A stretch of 34,636 bases of DNA from Cloacimonetes bacterium TCS62 (GTDB taxonomy: Bacteria > Cloacimonadota > Cloacimonadia > Cloacimonadales > TCS61): positions 1 to 34,636 of the forward strand of contig LSCM01000001.1 of NCBI GenBank assembly GCA_001577185.1. Reading direction: 5' to 3'. Below, in pieces: positions 14,123-23,404 of the stretch (its first letter is position 1; each line of letters begins with the position of its first letter). Both the position numbers and the translations under genes were made by a program. The notes under the pieces are model-generated. The model did not search any database. It was not told where the DNA came from and saw only the letters and a program-made list of their open reading frames with translations.

Positions 14123-15464
14123 AAAACAATATAGGTAATAATTGCTTTATATGTTTTATTTTGGTTGCTTTTTTATTTATATTTTTTGTTCGATCAGAGA
14201 CAATAACGTTTTTGTATCCCATTTTCATAGCTTCTTTTATCCGTTTATTTATCTGAGAAACTGGTCGGATCTCACCGTTAAGCCCCACTTCTCCTAGAAG
14301 TAACATTTGCGGTTTTACAGGTATTTCTTTGAAACTGGATAAAATAGAAGCTACTACAGCAAGATCTAAAGCCGGATCAAAAACTTTCATACCACCAGCT
14401 AGCTTAACGAAAATGTCATTATTTTTAAGATCGATAGAAAGATTTTTTTCTATTACAGCTAATAAAACTGCTAATTTCCGATGATCAAAACCTAGGGCAA
14501 CTCTTTGTGAATTTCCATAACTTGCTGGTGACACAAGAGCTTGTACTTCTACCATAAATGCACGTGAACCTTCAAGTAAACTTCCAACAGCAGTTCCAAT
14601 ATCCCCAACTCGCTTATCAATAAAAATACGAGAAGGATTTTTTACTTCTTTTAAACCAGATGAGAGCATCTCAAAGATTCCAATTTCATTTGTAGAACCG
14701 AATCTGTTTTTAGTAGCTCTCATAATTTTAAACTGATTGTTCATTTCACTTTCAAAATATAAAACTGTATCTACCATATGTTCAATAATTTTCGGTCCTG
14801 CTACCGAACCATCCTTTGTGACATGTCCAATTAAGAAAAATGGTATCTCAAGTTTTTTAGCAATTCTAGTAAACATACTTGTGCATTCTCTTAACTGTGA
14901 GATGCTACCTGGAGTACTTCCTACTGAATCCATATATACTGATTGTATAGAATCAATTACTACAGCATCCGGCTTTAAATCCACAATTGTATCAATTATA
15001 CTATTAAAATCTGTTTCACAATATAAATATAGATTCTCTGCCTTACAATTTAATCTTTTACTTCTTAACTTGATCTGTTGATTACTTTCTTCACCAGAAA
15101 CATAAAGTATTTCGTTACCGTTCACTACTAACTTATTTGCTATCTGCAATAATAAAGTAGATTTACCAATACCTGGTTCTCCACCGATCAAAGCAACCAT
15201 TCCAGGAACAATACCACTTCCAAGAACACCATCGAATTCTTCTACATTCGTTTTTATCCGCTCTTTTTTATCAGATTTTATTTCACTGATCTTTTGTGGT
15301 TTGGTGTTACGTTCTTCTACTAAGTTACTAAAAATTGTTTTCTTATTTTTTACTTTCTTACCAGTAACTCTGCTCGATTCTCTAAGTGAATCCCAAGCTC
15401 CACAGGCAGGACATTTACCAGCCCATTTCGAAGTTTCTGCTCCGCATTCATTGCAAAAAAACAT
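14121..15464 (-). CDS. radA: DNA repair protein RadA (Sms)
   Basis: RecA-related, DnaB-like helicase that promotes branch migration in recombination. The 447 residues show the N-terminal zinc finger (C4, C7, C18, C21), Walker A GGEPGIGKS (94-102), Walker B VVIDSIQSV, the RadA-specific KNRFGS motif (252-257) and the C-terminal Lon-protease-like domain (KLAGGMKVFDPALDLAV). Length is normal. Start ATG 15464 has GGGAG about eight bases upstream. It is the last gene of the rimP-nusA operon, 35 bases after ribF, the widest internal gap there. Confidence 0.96.
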   Translation of the reverse strand: MFFCNECGAETSKWAGKCPACGAWDSLRESSRVTGKKVKNKKTIFSNLVEERNTKPQKISEIKSDKKERIKTNVEEFDGVLGSGIVPGMVALIGGEPGIGKSTLLLQIANKLVVNGNEILYVSGEESNQQIKLRSKRLNCKAENLYLYCETDFNSIIDTIVDLKPDAVVIDSIQSVYMDSVGSTPGSISQLRECTSMFTRIAKKLEIPFFLIGHVTKDGSVAGPKIIEHMVDTVLYFESEMNNQFKIMRATKNRFGSTNEIGIFEMLSSGLKEVKNPSRIFIDKRVGDIGTAVGSLLEGSRAFMVEVQALVSPASYGNSQRVALGFDHRKLAVLLAVIEKNLSIDLKNNDIFVKLAGGMKVFDPALDLAVVASILSSFKEIPVKPQMLLLGEVGLNGEIRPVSQINKRIKEAMKMGYKNVIVSDRTKNINKKATKIKHIKQLLPILF

Positions 15465-15499
15465 AATTACTCCCTTAAAAAGTAATGTAGTTAATCAAA

Positions 15500-16435
15500 T
15501 TATTCAGTTTTATCCTCATCAAAATAACTTCGAGTCTGCTCTATATCAAGTTGGATTTGATCAATAAGATCAGCTCTAGCCTCATAGTATAATTCATCTC
15601 TCAATCTTTTTACAAATTTTATTTCAACTTCTTTCCGGTAAAGATCACCGTCAAAATCTAAAATATGAGTTTCTATTTCTTTTACTCCGGTCTTTTTTAA
15701 AGTAGGAGAATATCCTATATTAGTAACACCCGTATACTCACAACCATCGACAGCTACTTTGCAAATATAAACACCTACTGAAGGCTCTAATTGAAATGCA
15801 TCTATAGGTTCAATATTTATTGTGGGAAATCCAATCTTTCTGCCTATTTTATCGCCACTTCTGATAATCCCAGTTACAGAGTAGAACCTGCCTAAGAATT
15901 GATTTGCTTGTTCCATATCACCTTCCCGGATAAAATCACGGATCCGACTACTGCTAATAATCTTATTCTTTATTCGATAGGGCTCGATCGCAGTGATCAA
16001 ATAGTGATATTTTTCAGCATTTTCCTCTAAGAATTTAAAATCACCTTCTCTATTTTTCCCAAAATGTGTATCGTAACCAATTACGATCTCACTTGGACCA
16101 ACTTCATTGATAATAATTTTTTTTAGAAATTCATCAGCACTCATATTTGCCATTTCTTGGTTAAAATCTAAATAAATGACACAATCTATACCCATTTGTT
16201 TTAATAAGTTTTCCTTATATTTTCTTTCAGTAAGAAGATAAGGAAAGGTCTTTTTGTGAATAGTTTCCAGGGGATGATGATAATATGAAATTGCTACTGA
16301 TTTTCTATTTTTTTGTTGCGCTTTAGATTTTATGATCTCTATCAAGTGTCTATGACCCAAATGAACACCATCAAATGTACCCATAGTAACGACCGGATCC
16401 TTAAAATCGCAAATTTGATTTTTAAAATAATTCAT
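15500..16435 (-). CDS. ribF: Bifunctional riboflavin kinase / FAD synthetase
   Basis: Makes FMN from riboflavin, then FAD, using ATP. The 311 residues have an N-terminal nucleotidyltransferase domain with TMGTFDGVHLGHRHLI (18-33) and the later SSSRIRDFI motif. The C-terminal flavokinase domain is marked by GRKIGFPTINIEP and the GVYICKV and GVTNIGYSPTL strands. Both halves are intact. ATG 16435 follows the truB stop by two bases (TAAATATG), so translation is coupled. ribF next to truB is a widespread arrangement. Confidence 0.95.
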   Translation of the reverse strand: MNYFKNQICDFKDPVVTMGTFDGVHLGHRHLIEIIKSKAQQKNRKSVAISYYHHPLETIHKKTFPYLLTERKYKENLLKQMGIDCVIYLDFNQEMANMSADEFLKKIIINEVGPSEIVIGYDTHFGKNREGDFKFLEENAEKYHYLITAIEPYRIKNKIISSSRIRDFIREGDMEQANQFLGRFYSVTGIIRSGDKIGRKIGFPTINIEPIDAFQLEPSVGVYICKVAVDGCEYTGVTNIGYSPTLKKTGVKEIETHILDFDGDLYRKEVEIKFVKRLRDELYYEARADLIDQIQLDIEQTRSYFDEDKTE

Positions 16436-16437
16436 AT

Positions 16438-17295
16438 TTACTCGATCATAACTTTTTTGGGATACAGAGTATTATTTTTTATTTTCGCAAATCCTACACA
16501 TCTGTTATTATACATAACCATGATATCTGAAATATCTTCATGTTCGACTGATATTTTCCTACCATTTGTAAAATAATCTAAACTATTTAGACTAATTTTG
16601 GGAAAATCTTTTAATATTTTTGAAATATCAAATAATGATTGTTTCCAATTATCCTCACTCAGCTTATTTAAGTCAACAGAATCTTCTATCAACAATTTTC
16701 CCACCTTTGTCCTCTGTAATTGATCTGTAAACCCAATCGTTCCTAAGATCTCCGCTATGGTTTCAGATAATACACGAATGTATGTGCCCTTACTTACAGT
16801 TGCTCTATAAATTAGAAATGGAGTATCATAGTTAATAAATGTAAAATCTAATATCTCAATATCTTTTGGTTTTAAATCAATTCTTTGATTTTTTCTGGCA
16901 TATTCATAAGCACGTTTTCCGTTTATTTTCTTAGCAGAATGTATGGGTGGGATTTGTTTGTTGATTTTCAGTATTTCAGGTACAATGTTCTTAATTTGTG
17001 AAAATTCCAATCTTGGAACTTGTGCTTTTTCTATTAATTGTCCGGTGTTATCTCCACTATCAGTTTTTTCACCTAACTTCATTTTAACTAAATATTGTTT
17101 ATTATTATTGGAGATCTTACCTGCCACTCTTGTAGCTTTACCAACACAAACTGGAAGCAGCCCTTCTGCAAATGGATCCAATGTTCCCGTATGTCCAATT
17201 TTTCTTATTTTTGTGATCTTACGTAGTCTTCTAATTACATCAAATGAAGTTAATCCTATGGGCTTATTGATCAATAGAATTCCTGAACTTTGCAT
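16438..17295 (-). CDS. truB: tRNA pseudouridine(55) synthase TruB
   Basis: Isomerises U55 in the T loop of tRNAs. The 285 residues open with GILLINKPIGLTSFDVIRRL and carry the catalytic Asp40 in GHTGTLDPFAEGLL (34-47), plus the later GTYIRVL motif. A short C-terminal domain (about 225-285) corresponds to the TruB C-terminal/PUA-like part. Start ATG 17295 lies 15 bases after the nrnA stop; AAAGG is rather far upstream (12 bases). Confidence 0.95.
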   Translation of the reverse strand: MQSSGILLINKPIGLTSFDVIRRLRKITKIRKIGHTGTLDPFAEGLLPVCVGKATRVAGKISNNNKQYLVKMKLGEKTDSGDNTGQLIEKAQVPRLEFSQIKNIVPEILKINKQIPPIHSAKKINGKRAYEYARKNQRIDLKPKDIEILDFTFINYDTPFLIYRATVSKGTYIRVLSETIAEILGTIGFTDQLQRTKVGKLLIEDSVDLNKLSEDNWKQSLFDISKILKDFPKISLNSLDYFTNGRKISVEHEDISDIMVMYNNRCVGFAKIKNNTLYPKKVMIE

Positions 17296-17310
17296 CGAAG
17301 TTATCGACCT

Positions 17311-18297
17311 TTAAAGCTGTTTACGAATTTCTTTTATGATTTGCTTTTTTATATCAGGAAGGCTCCCTTTAATCTCACATCCGGAAGCTTTTATATGACC
17401 ACCACCACCAAATTTTACAGCAATTTTGTTAACATCGATATCATTACTTCTCAAACTTAAGCGATATCTCCTTGAATTGATTTCCTGAAAACAAACTGTA
17501 GCCTTAATTCCTCTTGTACCCTTTACCCACCTAGTCAATTTTGATGTTGCTTCAGAATCCAAATTATACTGTTCTAACATTTCTAAGGTTGTCCCCATAA
17601 ACAAGATCTGGTCATCTTCATAAGTTTGTATCTTAGATAGTACTTCTCCGATAAATTTCATCTGTTTAGGTGGTTTATTCAATAAGAAATGTTCAGTAAT
17701 ATAACCCGGTTTGATATTGTACTCCATAAGTTGGGAACAAATTCTAAAAGTCTCAGCATCTGTATTTGTATTTATAAAATTATCAGTGTCATTCAAAATA
17801 GTTGTATAAATCGCTTTAGCGATGTAATTAGCAGATTTTTTAGGAAATTTATTTAGCTCACTCTCGAATAAATTGAATAATATAGCTCCAACCGAAACCA
17901 TGTTAGTATCAATATATGTTAAGGAATTTTCTATGAGTTCTCCTTCTTTATGGTGATCGATAGAAATTATCTTTGAAGCTGTCGGAATAAGTGGAGCACA
18001 TGCACCAATCCTTGTTTTTTCATGACAGTCTAGAATGATTAAGAACTCGTAGTAATGATGATTTGAGAAAACTTGAGTTCTTTTCTCACCATTCAGGAAT
18101 TCATAAATTTCAGGAGAAGATCTTTCTAAAATAACATCAGCTTTTTTCTCTTTAACGGCAATTATTTCTTGTAAGGCAAGTGCTGCAGGCAGACCATCGC
18201 CATCTGGGTTTTTATGAGTAACAATCGCTATAGATGTATATTTTTTAATTGCATCGCTCAATTCTTCCTTGAGTTTTGCAATATTATCTATTTTCAT
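17311..18297 (-). CDS. nrnA: DHH-DHHA1 phosphoesterase, NrnA-type
   Basis: Predicted nanoRNase and/or pAp phosphatase acting on short RNA ends in the cytoplasm. The 328 residues show DHH-family metal motifs: THKNPDGDG (27-35), D90 in IILDCHE, the DHH triad at 114-116, and the DTDNFINTNT segment. The C-terminal DHHA1 domain ends with FGGGGHIKASG, which binds substrate. Motif I is slightly unusual, with GDGLPAAL where GDALGS is common; the metal-binding Asp residues are kept. Position between rbfA and truB is frequent in bacteria. Related RecJ-type enzymes are longer, which favours NrnA. Confidence 0.88.
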   Translation of the reverse strand: MKIDNIAKLKEELSDAIKKYTSIAIVTHKNPDGDGLPAALALQEIIAVKEKKADVILERSSPEIYEFLNGEKRTQVFSNHHYYEFLIILDCHEKTRIGACAPLIPTASKIISIDHHKEGELIENSLTYIDTNMVSVGAILFNLFESELNKFPKKSANYIAKAIYTTILNDTDNFINTNTDAETFRICSQLMEYNIKPGYITEHFLLNKPPKQMKFIGEVLSKIQTYEDDQILFMGTTLEMLEQYNLDSEATSKLTRWVKGTRGIKATVCFQEINSRRYRLSLRSNDIDVNKIAVKFGGGGHIKASGCEIKGSLPDIKKQIIKEIRKQL

Positions 18298-18303
18298 TCG
18301 TAT

Positions 18304-18648
18304 TTATTTCTCATGATCAATCTTTTTTAGAAGCTCTTCGATATGTCTGGCATTTTCTAAAACCTCATCATATTTAAAGATCAATTGAGGAATTTTCCTC
18401 ATGAATTTTGCTTTAGCAATTTCATTTTTAAGAAAGCCAGAACTTTTTTCCAGAGCTTTTTGAACTTCATCTCTATTTTCATCATTTAAATGAGTATAAT
18501 AAACTTTAGCATAGGACAGATCATTAGTTAGTTCTATCTCAGTAATAGTAATCATGTCTAAATATTTATTACGCAGTTCAAAATTAATTGCTTTACTTAA
18601 GATCTTTTTTAGTTCACTCTGCATTCTCTGAATACGAATATTTCCCAT
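18304..18648 (-). CDS. rbfA: Ribosome-binding factor A
   Basis: Small KH-type protein that binds the 30S subunit during late 16S maturation. The 114 residues include IRIQRMQSELKKILSKAI at the start and the family pattern SYAKVYYTHLND, with a C-terminal IPQLIFKYDEVLENARHIEEL. I choose ATG 18648 because AAAGG is six bases upstream; the in-frame TTG at 18654 would sit next to that site. The start is 14 bases after the infB stop. Confidence 0.93.
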   Translation of the reverse strand: MGNIRIQRMQSELKKILSKAINFELRNKYLDMITITEIELTNDLSYAKVYYTHLNDENRDEVQKALEKSSGFLKNEIAKAKFMRKIPQLIFKYDEVLENARHIEELLKKIDHEK

Positions 18649-18662
18649 GAGCAACCTTTGCT

Positions 18663-21038
18663 TTAAAGTTTTCTTTTCTTCTCAGCTATTATATAATTCT
18701 CAATGATATCGCCTTCTTTGATATCATTGTAATTCTCTATGCCAATTCCGCATTCTCGTCCTGCAATTACTTCTTTAGCATCATTTTTATAATGTTTTAG
18801 AGAATCCAGATTACCTTCATGAACAAGAATGTCATTTCTGAAAAGCCTAACCTTACCCTTGTTTGTAATTTTACCCTTTTCGACAGAGCAACCAGCAATA
18901 GCACCAACACCGGTGATTTTAAAAACTTGTTTAACAATAGCATTTCCGAGCGTTTTTTCTATGTGCTCGGGTTCTAACATACCGGACATTGCATTCTTAA
19001 CATCTTCTATTGCTTCATAGATAATTTGGTATAGTTTAATCTGAACATTTTCTTGCTCAGCAAGTTTTTGAGCCTTACTCTGCGCTCTCACATGAAAGCC
19101 AATGATTATTGCATTAGAAGCAGCTGCTAAATTTATATCCGCTTCATTAATACCACCAACAGCTTTTCTGATAATATTTACCACCACTTCATCTGTACTA
19201 AGTTTTTGGAATGAATCACAAAGAGCTCCTACGGAACCATCTGTATCACCTTTAACTACTAATTTTACTTCAGACATCTTATTTTCTTTAATCTTCTGGA
19301 ATAAATTATCAAGATTAGTGGTCGTTTGATATCGTTCTCTTTCTCTACGAACTTGTCTACGTTCAGAGCTAATTTGACGGGCAGTATTTTTGTCCTCAAC
19401 TTTATTTACAATATCTCCTGCCTTAGGAACATCATTTAATCCATAGATAACTGCCACATCTGCAGGTTGGATTTTGGTTAGTTCTTGGCTATTTTCGTTT
19501 TCCATCTTTCTAATACTTCCGTGAGTAGCACCACAAACTATATTATCGGATTTTTCAATAAATCCTTCTTGAACTAGAATTGTTGCCATTGTTCCCATGC
19601 GAGAATCTTTTTTAGCCTCAATCACAATTCCTTTCCCAAATGTTAAATATGGTGCTTTAATTTCTTTCATCTCTGCTGAAAGTAAGATCGATTCTAACAA
19701 CTCATCAATACCTTCACCAGTTTTAGCAGAACATTGTACCCAAACGACATCCCCACCATATTTTTCTAGCATCACATTTTGTTTCATGAGATCTGAAATC
19801 GTTCGATCTACATTAGCATCTTTAAGATCAATTTTATTTATTGCAACAATAATAGTTACACCAGCTGCTTTTGCATGATCTATAGCCTCGATTGTTTGTT
19901 GCTTAACACTTTCATTTGCAGCTACAACTATTACCGCAATATCTGTCAAATTCGCACCTCTGGCTCGCATTGCGGCAAAAGCTTCATGACCTGGCGTATC
20001 GAGAAAAGTAATTTTCTTTTTATTAAATTCTATTTGATAAGCACCAATATGCTGAGTTATTCCACCAGATTCTCCAGCAACAACATTAGTTTTACGAATT
20101 TTATCTAAGATCGCTGTTTTACCATGATCGACATGACCCATAACAGTAACAACAGGAGGGCGGACTTTCTTCTCAACATCTTCTTCTTCAGTAGTTTCTG
20201 TTTCTAATATATCTGAACCATACTCATCATGGAATTCAACATCAAAATCAAATTCATCACAGATCATTTCCAAAGAATCCTTATCCAAGCGTTGGTTCAT
20301 TGTAACCATCTGACCTAAATTAAAGAATTTAGCGATAATCTCAGTTGGTGCAACGCTCATTAATTTAGCCAATTCACTAACAGATGTAAACTCATTAATC
20401 ACTAGTTTTGATTCTTTTTTCTTATCTTTTTCATCTTTTTTATATTTCTTTTTACTCTTAGCAGTAGCTTTTAATGTCTTCTTAATATTTTTTGATATTT
20501 CAGCCTCTTTTTGTTCAGCTGTTTTCTTTCTACCTTTAGAAGCTTCGTATCTATCTTGTTCTTGTTTTTTTTCCAGCTTTTCTTTTTGTAATCTTTTTTT
20601 CTCTCTTTTAGAAAGCCCTTCAGGAATAACATCTGGTTGTTTAGGAGGTTTTCTTTCAGTTTGAACAGACTTCTTCTTTCTACCTCGTTTCTTCTTCTTC
20701 TTAATATCTTTTTTGACAAACTTAGGAATACTCTTCTTACTTTTTTGAGTTGTTTTCTTTTGCTCTGTCTTATCTCTTTGAGTTTTTCCCTGCTTTTTAT
20801 CTTTGCTTTTTTTCTTCTTCTTTAATACTATCTTCTTATGATATGCTGCGCTATCATGTTGCCTCTTTTTGATATTCTCAACCTCTTGCATAAACATAGC
20901 ACGGATTTTTTTCTCAACTTTTTCATCAACAGGGCTCATATGGCTTTTTACTTTCACACCTATATCTGCTAGATGTTTTTTGAGTGCAGCTGTTGAAATC
21001 TTTAATTCTTTTGCTAATTGATGTACTTTAATAGCCAT
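18663..21038 (-). CDS. infB: Translation initiation factor IF-2
   Basis: GTPase that places initiator tRNA on the ribosome. The 791 residues start with an IF2-N domain (IKVHQLAKELKISTAALKKH). A very Lys-rich linker follows (about 70-210), and then a second IF2-N copy (TSVSELAKLMSVAPTEIIAKF, 218-238). The GTPase has G1 GHVDHGKT (301-308), G2/G3 ending in DTPGHEAF and G4 NKID. The C-terminal beta barrels and the tRNA-binding domain end in ECGIGIENYNDIKEGDIIE. ATG 21038 has GGAGG a few bases upstream. It is the core of the nusA-infB operon. Confidence 0.97.
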   Translation of the reverse strand: MAIKVHQLAKELKISTAALKKHLADIGVKVKSHMSPVDEKVEKKIRAMFMQEVENIKKRQHDSAAYHKKIVLKKKKKSKDKKQGKTQRDKTEQKKTTQKSKKSIPKFVKKDIKKKKKRGRKKKSVQTERKPPKQPDVIPEGLSKREKKRLQKEKLEKKQEQDRYEASKGRKKTAEQKEAEISKNIKKTLKATAKSKKKYKKDEKDKKKESKLVINEFTSVSELAKLMSVAPTEIIAKFFNLGQMVTMNQRLDKDSLEMICDEFDFDVEFHDEYGSDILETETTEEEDVEKKVRPPVVTVMGHVDHGKTAILDKIRKTNVVAGESGGITQHIGAYQIEFNKKKITFLDTPGHEAFAAMRARGANLTDIAVIVVAANESVKQQTIEAIDHAKAAGVTIIVAINKIDLKDANVDRTISDLMKQNVMLEKYGGDVVWVQCSAKTGEGIDELLESILLSAEMKEIKAPYLTFGKGIVIEAKKDSRMGTMATILVQEGFIEKSDNIVCGATHGSIRKMENENSQELTKIQPADVAVIYGLNDVPKAGDIVNKVEDKNTARQISSERRQVRRERERYQTTTNLDNLFQKIKENKMSEVKLVVKGDTDGSVGALCDSFQKLSTDEVVVNIIRKAVGGINEADINLAAASNAIIIGFHVRAQSKAQKLAEQENVQIKLYQIIYEAIEDVKNAMSGMLEPEHIEKTLGNAIVKQVFKITGVGAIAGCSVEKGKITNKGKVRLFRNDILVHEGNLDSLKHYKNDAKEVIAGRECGIGIENYNDIKEGDIIENYIIAEKKRKL

Positions 21039-21051
21039 TATTCCTCCAGTT

Positions 21052-21351
21052 TTATACCAAGTCTATTATTCCTTTCGAAAAATTGCTATCTTCTACGCTG
21101 ATAATACCAATTTCTCGAACTTTGAATGAGCTACTGATCTCTGCTTTTGTACTAAACTCTATCACTTTTACATTATAAGCACCCGCAAAGGCAATACAAC
21201 TTTTTTTAGTCTTCTTAGCAAGATCAGATGCAATTATCATTAATCTAGAATTTCCAATGAAACAAGATTTTTCACAAGCATCATAACCGGTTTTTATCTT
21301 GCCAGCTTTCCTTGCTAAATGCAACAAATTCATAATTTTTTTCTCATTCAT
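21052..21351 (-). CDS. L7Ae-like RNA-binding protein (YlxQ type)
   Basis: A 99-residue protein of the L7Ae/L30e/Gadd45 fold. It begins MNLLHLARKAGKIKTGYDAC, the usual start of the bacterial YlxQ group, and has the SRLMIIASDLAKKTKKSC segment. Members bind kink-turn RNA; the bacterial role is not settled. It overlaps ylxR by four bases (ATGA), an arrangement well known between nusA and infB. Confidence 0.85.
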   Translation of the reverse strand: MNEKKIMNLLHLARKAGKIKTGYDACEKSCFIGNSRLMIIASDLAKKTKKSCIAFAGAYNVKVIEFSTKAEISSSFKVREIGIISVEDSNFSKGIIDLV

Positions 21352-21566
21352 ATTTTATGCTTTTTAACCCATTTATCAATTTTCTTTATACATTTATTTT
21401 CATCACAAACATAATATCCGCGATCCTGAATGTTCCGTTTCAGATCAAAGATCACATTATTCTTTATAATTGCGAAACGAATCAATTCGGACACACTTTT
21501 TTTTCTTCTGCAAACTACACAAGTTCTCTGAGGAATATGTGCAGCATGTGACGATCTATTTACCAT
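21348..21566 (-). CDS. ylxR: YlxR (DUF448) RNA-binding protein
   Basis: A 72-residue basic protein with the signature PQRTCVVCRRKKSVSELIRF (13-32), including the CxxC pair, and GYYVC later. It is conserved between nusA and the L7Ae-like gene. The ATG overlaps the nusA stop by one base (TAATG), and its own stop overlaps the next start by four bases. It is implicated in RNA binding or transcription regulation, but its biochemical role is unclear. Confidence 0.92.
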   Translation of the reverse strand: MVNRSSHAAHIPQRTCVVCRRKKSVSELIRFAIIKNNVIFDLKRNIQDRGYYVCDENKCIKKIDKWVKKHKI

Positions 21567-22798
21567 TAGAAGAACTTAGCGGAATCTTTGATTTTTTTTG
21601 CTGTTTTCGTACCCAAACCTTCTAAGTTGCACAGCTCTTTAATAGATGCTTCATAAATATCCTGCACTGAGGTATAACCATACTTTTTTAAAATTTCTGC
21701 AACTTTACTAGTCACACCATCCAGATCGCTTACATGGCTTGTAACCCTGAGTTCTTCCGAGATCTTATCTTCAAATTCTTCTTCTAAATATATATCTAGT
21801 TTATAATCAGTTAATTTAGCAGCTAGTTTCACATTCTTACCACGTTTTCCTATAGCAAGATTTTTGTTTTCTCTACTAACAATAATCCTAGCAAATTTTC
21901 CTCTCTCAGCTAAATACACCTTATCAACCAGATCAGCGCCAATTGCATTAGCAATTAACTGTTCAGGGGAATCGTCCCAGAGAACTACATCAACTTGTTC
22001 GTTATTCAGTTCTTTACGAATCGCTTCAATCCTAACTCCATGAGGGCCAAGGCATGCTGCGACAGCATCTATGTTTTCATTCAAAGACTTAACTGCTACT
22101 TTTGATTTCATACCAGGTTCGCGTACTATTTTTTTTATTTCGATCTCTCCCGATGAGATCTCAGGTATCTCATTCTCAAATAATCTCTTAACTAGCTCGG
22201 GGCGTATTCTAGAGAGAATAACAACAACATCTTTTCTACGCTTACGAATATTAACAACATAGGCTCTTATGATATCACCTGTTTTATAAAATTCATCATC
22301 AACCTGTTCATCAAGAGGAAGTAGAGCGTCCGTATAACCAAGATCAACCAAATAACCAAAATAATCTTCTTTTCTTATCCGGCCAGAGACGATTTGATTT
22401 TTCTGCTTTTCATAATCAAATAATATTCTATCTTCTTCCAAAGCTTTAATTCTTTCCATAATTGCTTTTCTGGCATTTTTTATTACTTTTGGTTCGAATT
22501 CTTGCAATTGCATTTCAATAGGGATTTTATCACCTAATTCAATATCCGGTGCATTTATTTTCGCATCTTCCAAAGATATTTCACCCAATGAATGATCTTG
22601 CTCCACAACAACTTTCTTAAATTTTACAAGCATTTTACTTGCATCAAAATCAGAAACGATCTCTAATTCATTATCCGAAGTTAATTTCTTAGATATTGCT
22701 TGATACAACCCCTCTTCAATAATCTCAGCTAATTTATTTTTATCCAATTGTTTCAAGTTTGCCAATTGAGAAAGAGTCCCCATTAAATTATTACTCAT
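21566..22798 (-). CDS. nusA: Transcription termination/antitermination factor NusA
   Basis: Binds RNA polymerase and nascent RNA, modulating pausing, termination and antitermination. The 410 residues comprise the N-terminal polymerase-binding domain (1-125), an S1 domain (about 135-200, with IVSGRIRKEDYFGYLVDLGY), two KH domains (about 205-345, with GPHGVRIEAI and NLAIGKRGKNVKLAAKL) and a C-terminal helix-hairpin-helix (NLEGLGTKTAKKIKDS). The acidic repeats of E. coli NusA are absent. ATG 22798 has GAGGA five bases upstream. A terminator lies in the leader of its operon, a plausible target for autoregulation. Confidence 0.97.
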   Translation of the reverse strand: MSNNLMGTLSQLANLKQLDKNKLAEIIEEGLYQAISKKLTSDNELEIVSDFDASKMLVKFKKVVVEQDHSLGEISLEDAKINAPDIELGDKIPIEMQLQEFEPKVIKNARKAIMERIKALEEDRILFDYEKQKNQIVSGRIRKEDYFGYLVDLGYTDALLPLDEQVDDEFYKTGDIIRAYVVNIRKRRKDVVVILSRIRPELVKRLFENEIPEISSGEIEIKKIVREPGMKSKVAVKSLNENIDAVAACLGPHGVRIEAIRKELNNEQVDVVLWDDSPEQLIANAIGADLVDKVYLAERGKFARIIVSRENKNLAIGKRGKNVKLAAKLTDYKLDIYLEEEFEDKISEELRVTSHVSDLDGVTSKVAEILKKYGYTSVQDIYEASIKELCNLEGLGTKTAKKIKDSAKFF

Positions 22799-22813
22799 AA
22801 TTTCCTCATTAAT

Positions 22814-23281
22814 TTATTTTCTATCTTTTAGATCTTTTTTATAATCAAAATACACTCTTGCCTTTTTAATATTCACTAATGGAATTTCTGCTGTTGCATC
22901 AACAAAATCCATTTTGATCACATCTGGTAATACTTCTTTTAACACACCGATCTTTTTAATATTCTTTTTACCATTGGAAAAGGTTAGTTTAACCTTTTCT
23001 CCAATAGCTCCTAAATAATGTTTTTTCAATTTCAAATCTCGTTCTAGGCCAGGAGAAGATACTTCAAGAAAGTATTTACTACTTCCAAAATCCTGTTCAT
23101 CCAGAATATCTGAAATAGCTCTACTCACTTTTTGACACTCTTCAACGGTTACATCATTGATTTTAGTAATGTAAATAATAATAATAAGCCCTTTGGAAGC
23201 GTGCTTTAATTCAATATCATAAAGGGCTACTTTATTTTTATTACACACTTGCTTAGCTATCTTTTCAATTTTTTCCAACAT
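22814..23281 (-). CDS. rimP: Ribosome maturation factor RimP
   Basis: Helps 30S assembly. The 155 residues begin at ATG 23281 (MLEKIEKIAKQVCNKNKVAL) and contain the RimP N-domain, with the C-terminal Sm-like barrel from about 90, including YFLEVSSPGLERDL. An in-frame ATG at 23341 would add 20 residues read through the hairpin at 23306-23327, so I reject it. The chosen ATG has only GGGAT upstream. First gene of a ten-gene operon. Confidence 0.92.
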   Translation of the reverse strand: MLEKIEKIAKQVCNKNKVALYDIELKHASKGLIIIIYITKINDVTVEECQKVSRAISDILDEQDFGSSKYFLEVSSPGLERDLKLKKHYLGAIGEKVKLTFSNGKKNIKKIGVLKEVLPDVIKMDFVDATAEIPLVNIKKARVYFDYKKDLKDRK

Positions 23282-23305
23282 ACAATATATCCCGTTTATA
23301 TTAAC

Positions 23306-23336
23306 AAACCACTGTGAACAGTGGTTTTTATTTTTT
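23306..23336 (+). terminator. Hairpin in the rimP leader with plus-strand T tract
   Basis: AAACCACTGT (23306-23315) and ACAGTGGTTT (23318-23327) form a 10-base stem with two bases between. On the plus strand it runs into a T-rich tail to 23336. No plus-strand gene ends here, so it may stop antisense transcription into the intergenic region. On the minus strand it is a stem 25 bases ahead of the rimP start, preceded by an A-rich stretch. Confidence 0.6.
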
Positions 23337-23339
23337 ATC

Positions 23340-23365
23340 AAAAAAAACGCTGACTTGTAGCCAGC
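23340..23365 (-). terminator. Attenuator-like terminator in the rimP-nusA leader
   Basis: On the minus strand GCTGGCT (23365-23359) pairs with AGTCAGC (23355-23349) around ACA, with one G-U pair. After one G comes a run of eight T (23347-23340). It is a good intrinsic terminator placed between the presumed promoter and rimP. No other minus-strand gene lies upstream, so its natural reading is conditional termination in the operon leader, or the end of a very short RNA. Confidence 0.7.
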
Positions 23366-23404
23366 TAAAAAATATGTGCTTTTCGCATTTTTTATTGATT
23401 TACG

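Noticed and set aside
23282..23341. Longer RimP starting at ATG 23341
   Set aside because: The extra residues are encoded by the leader hairpin, and the family N-terminus begins at ATG 23281.
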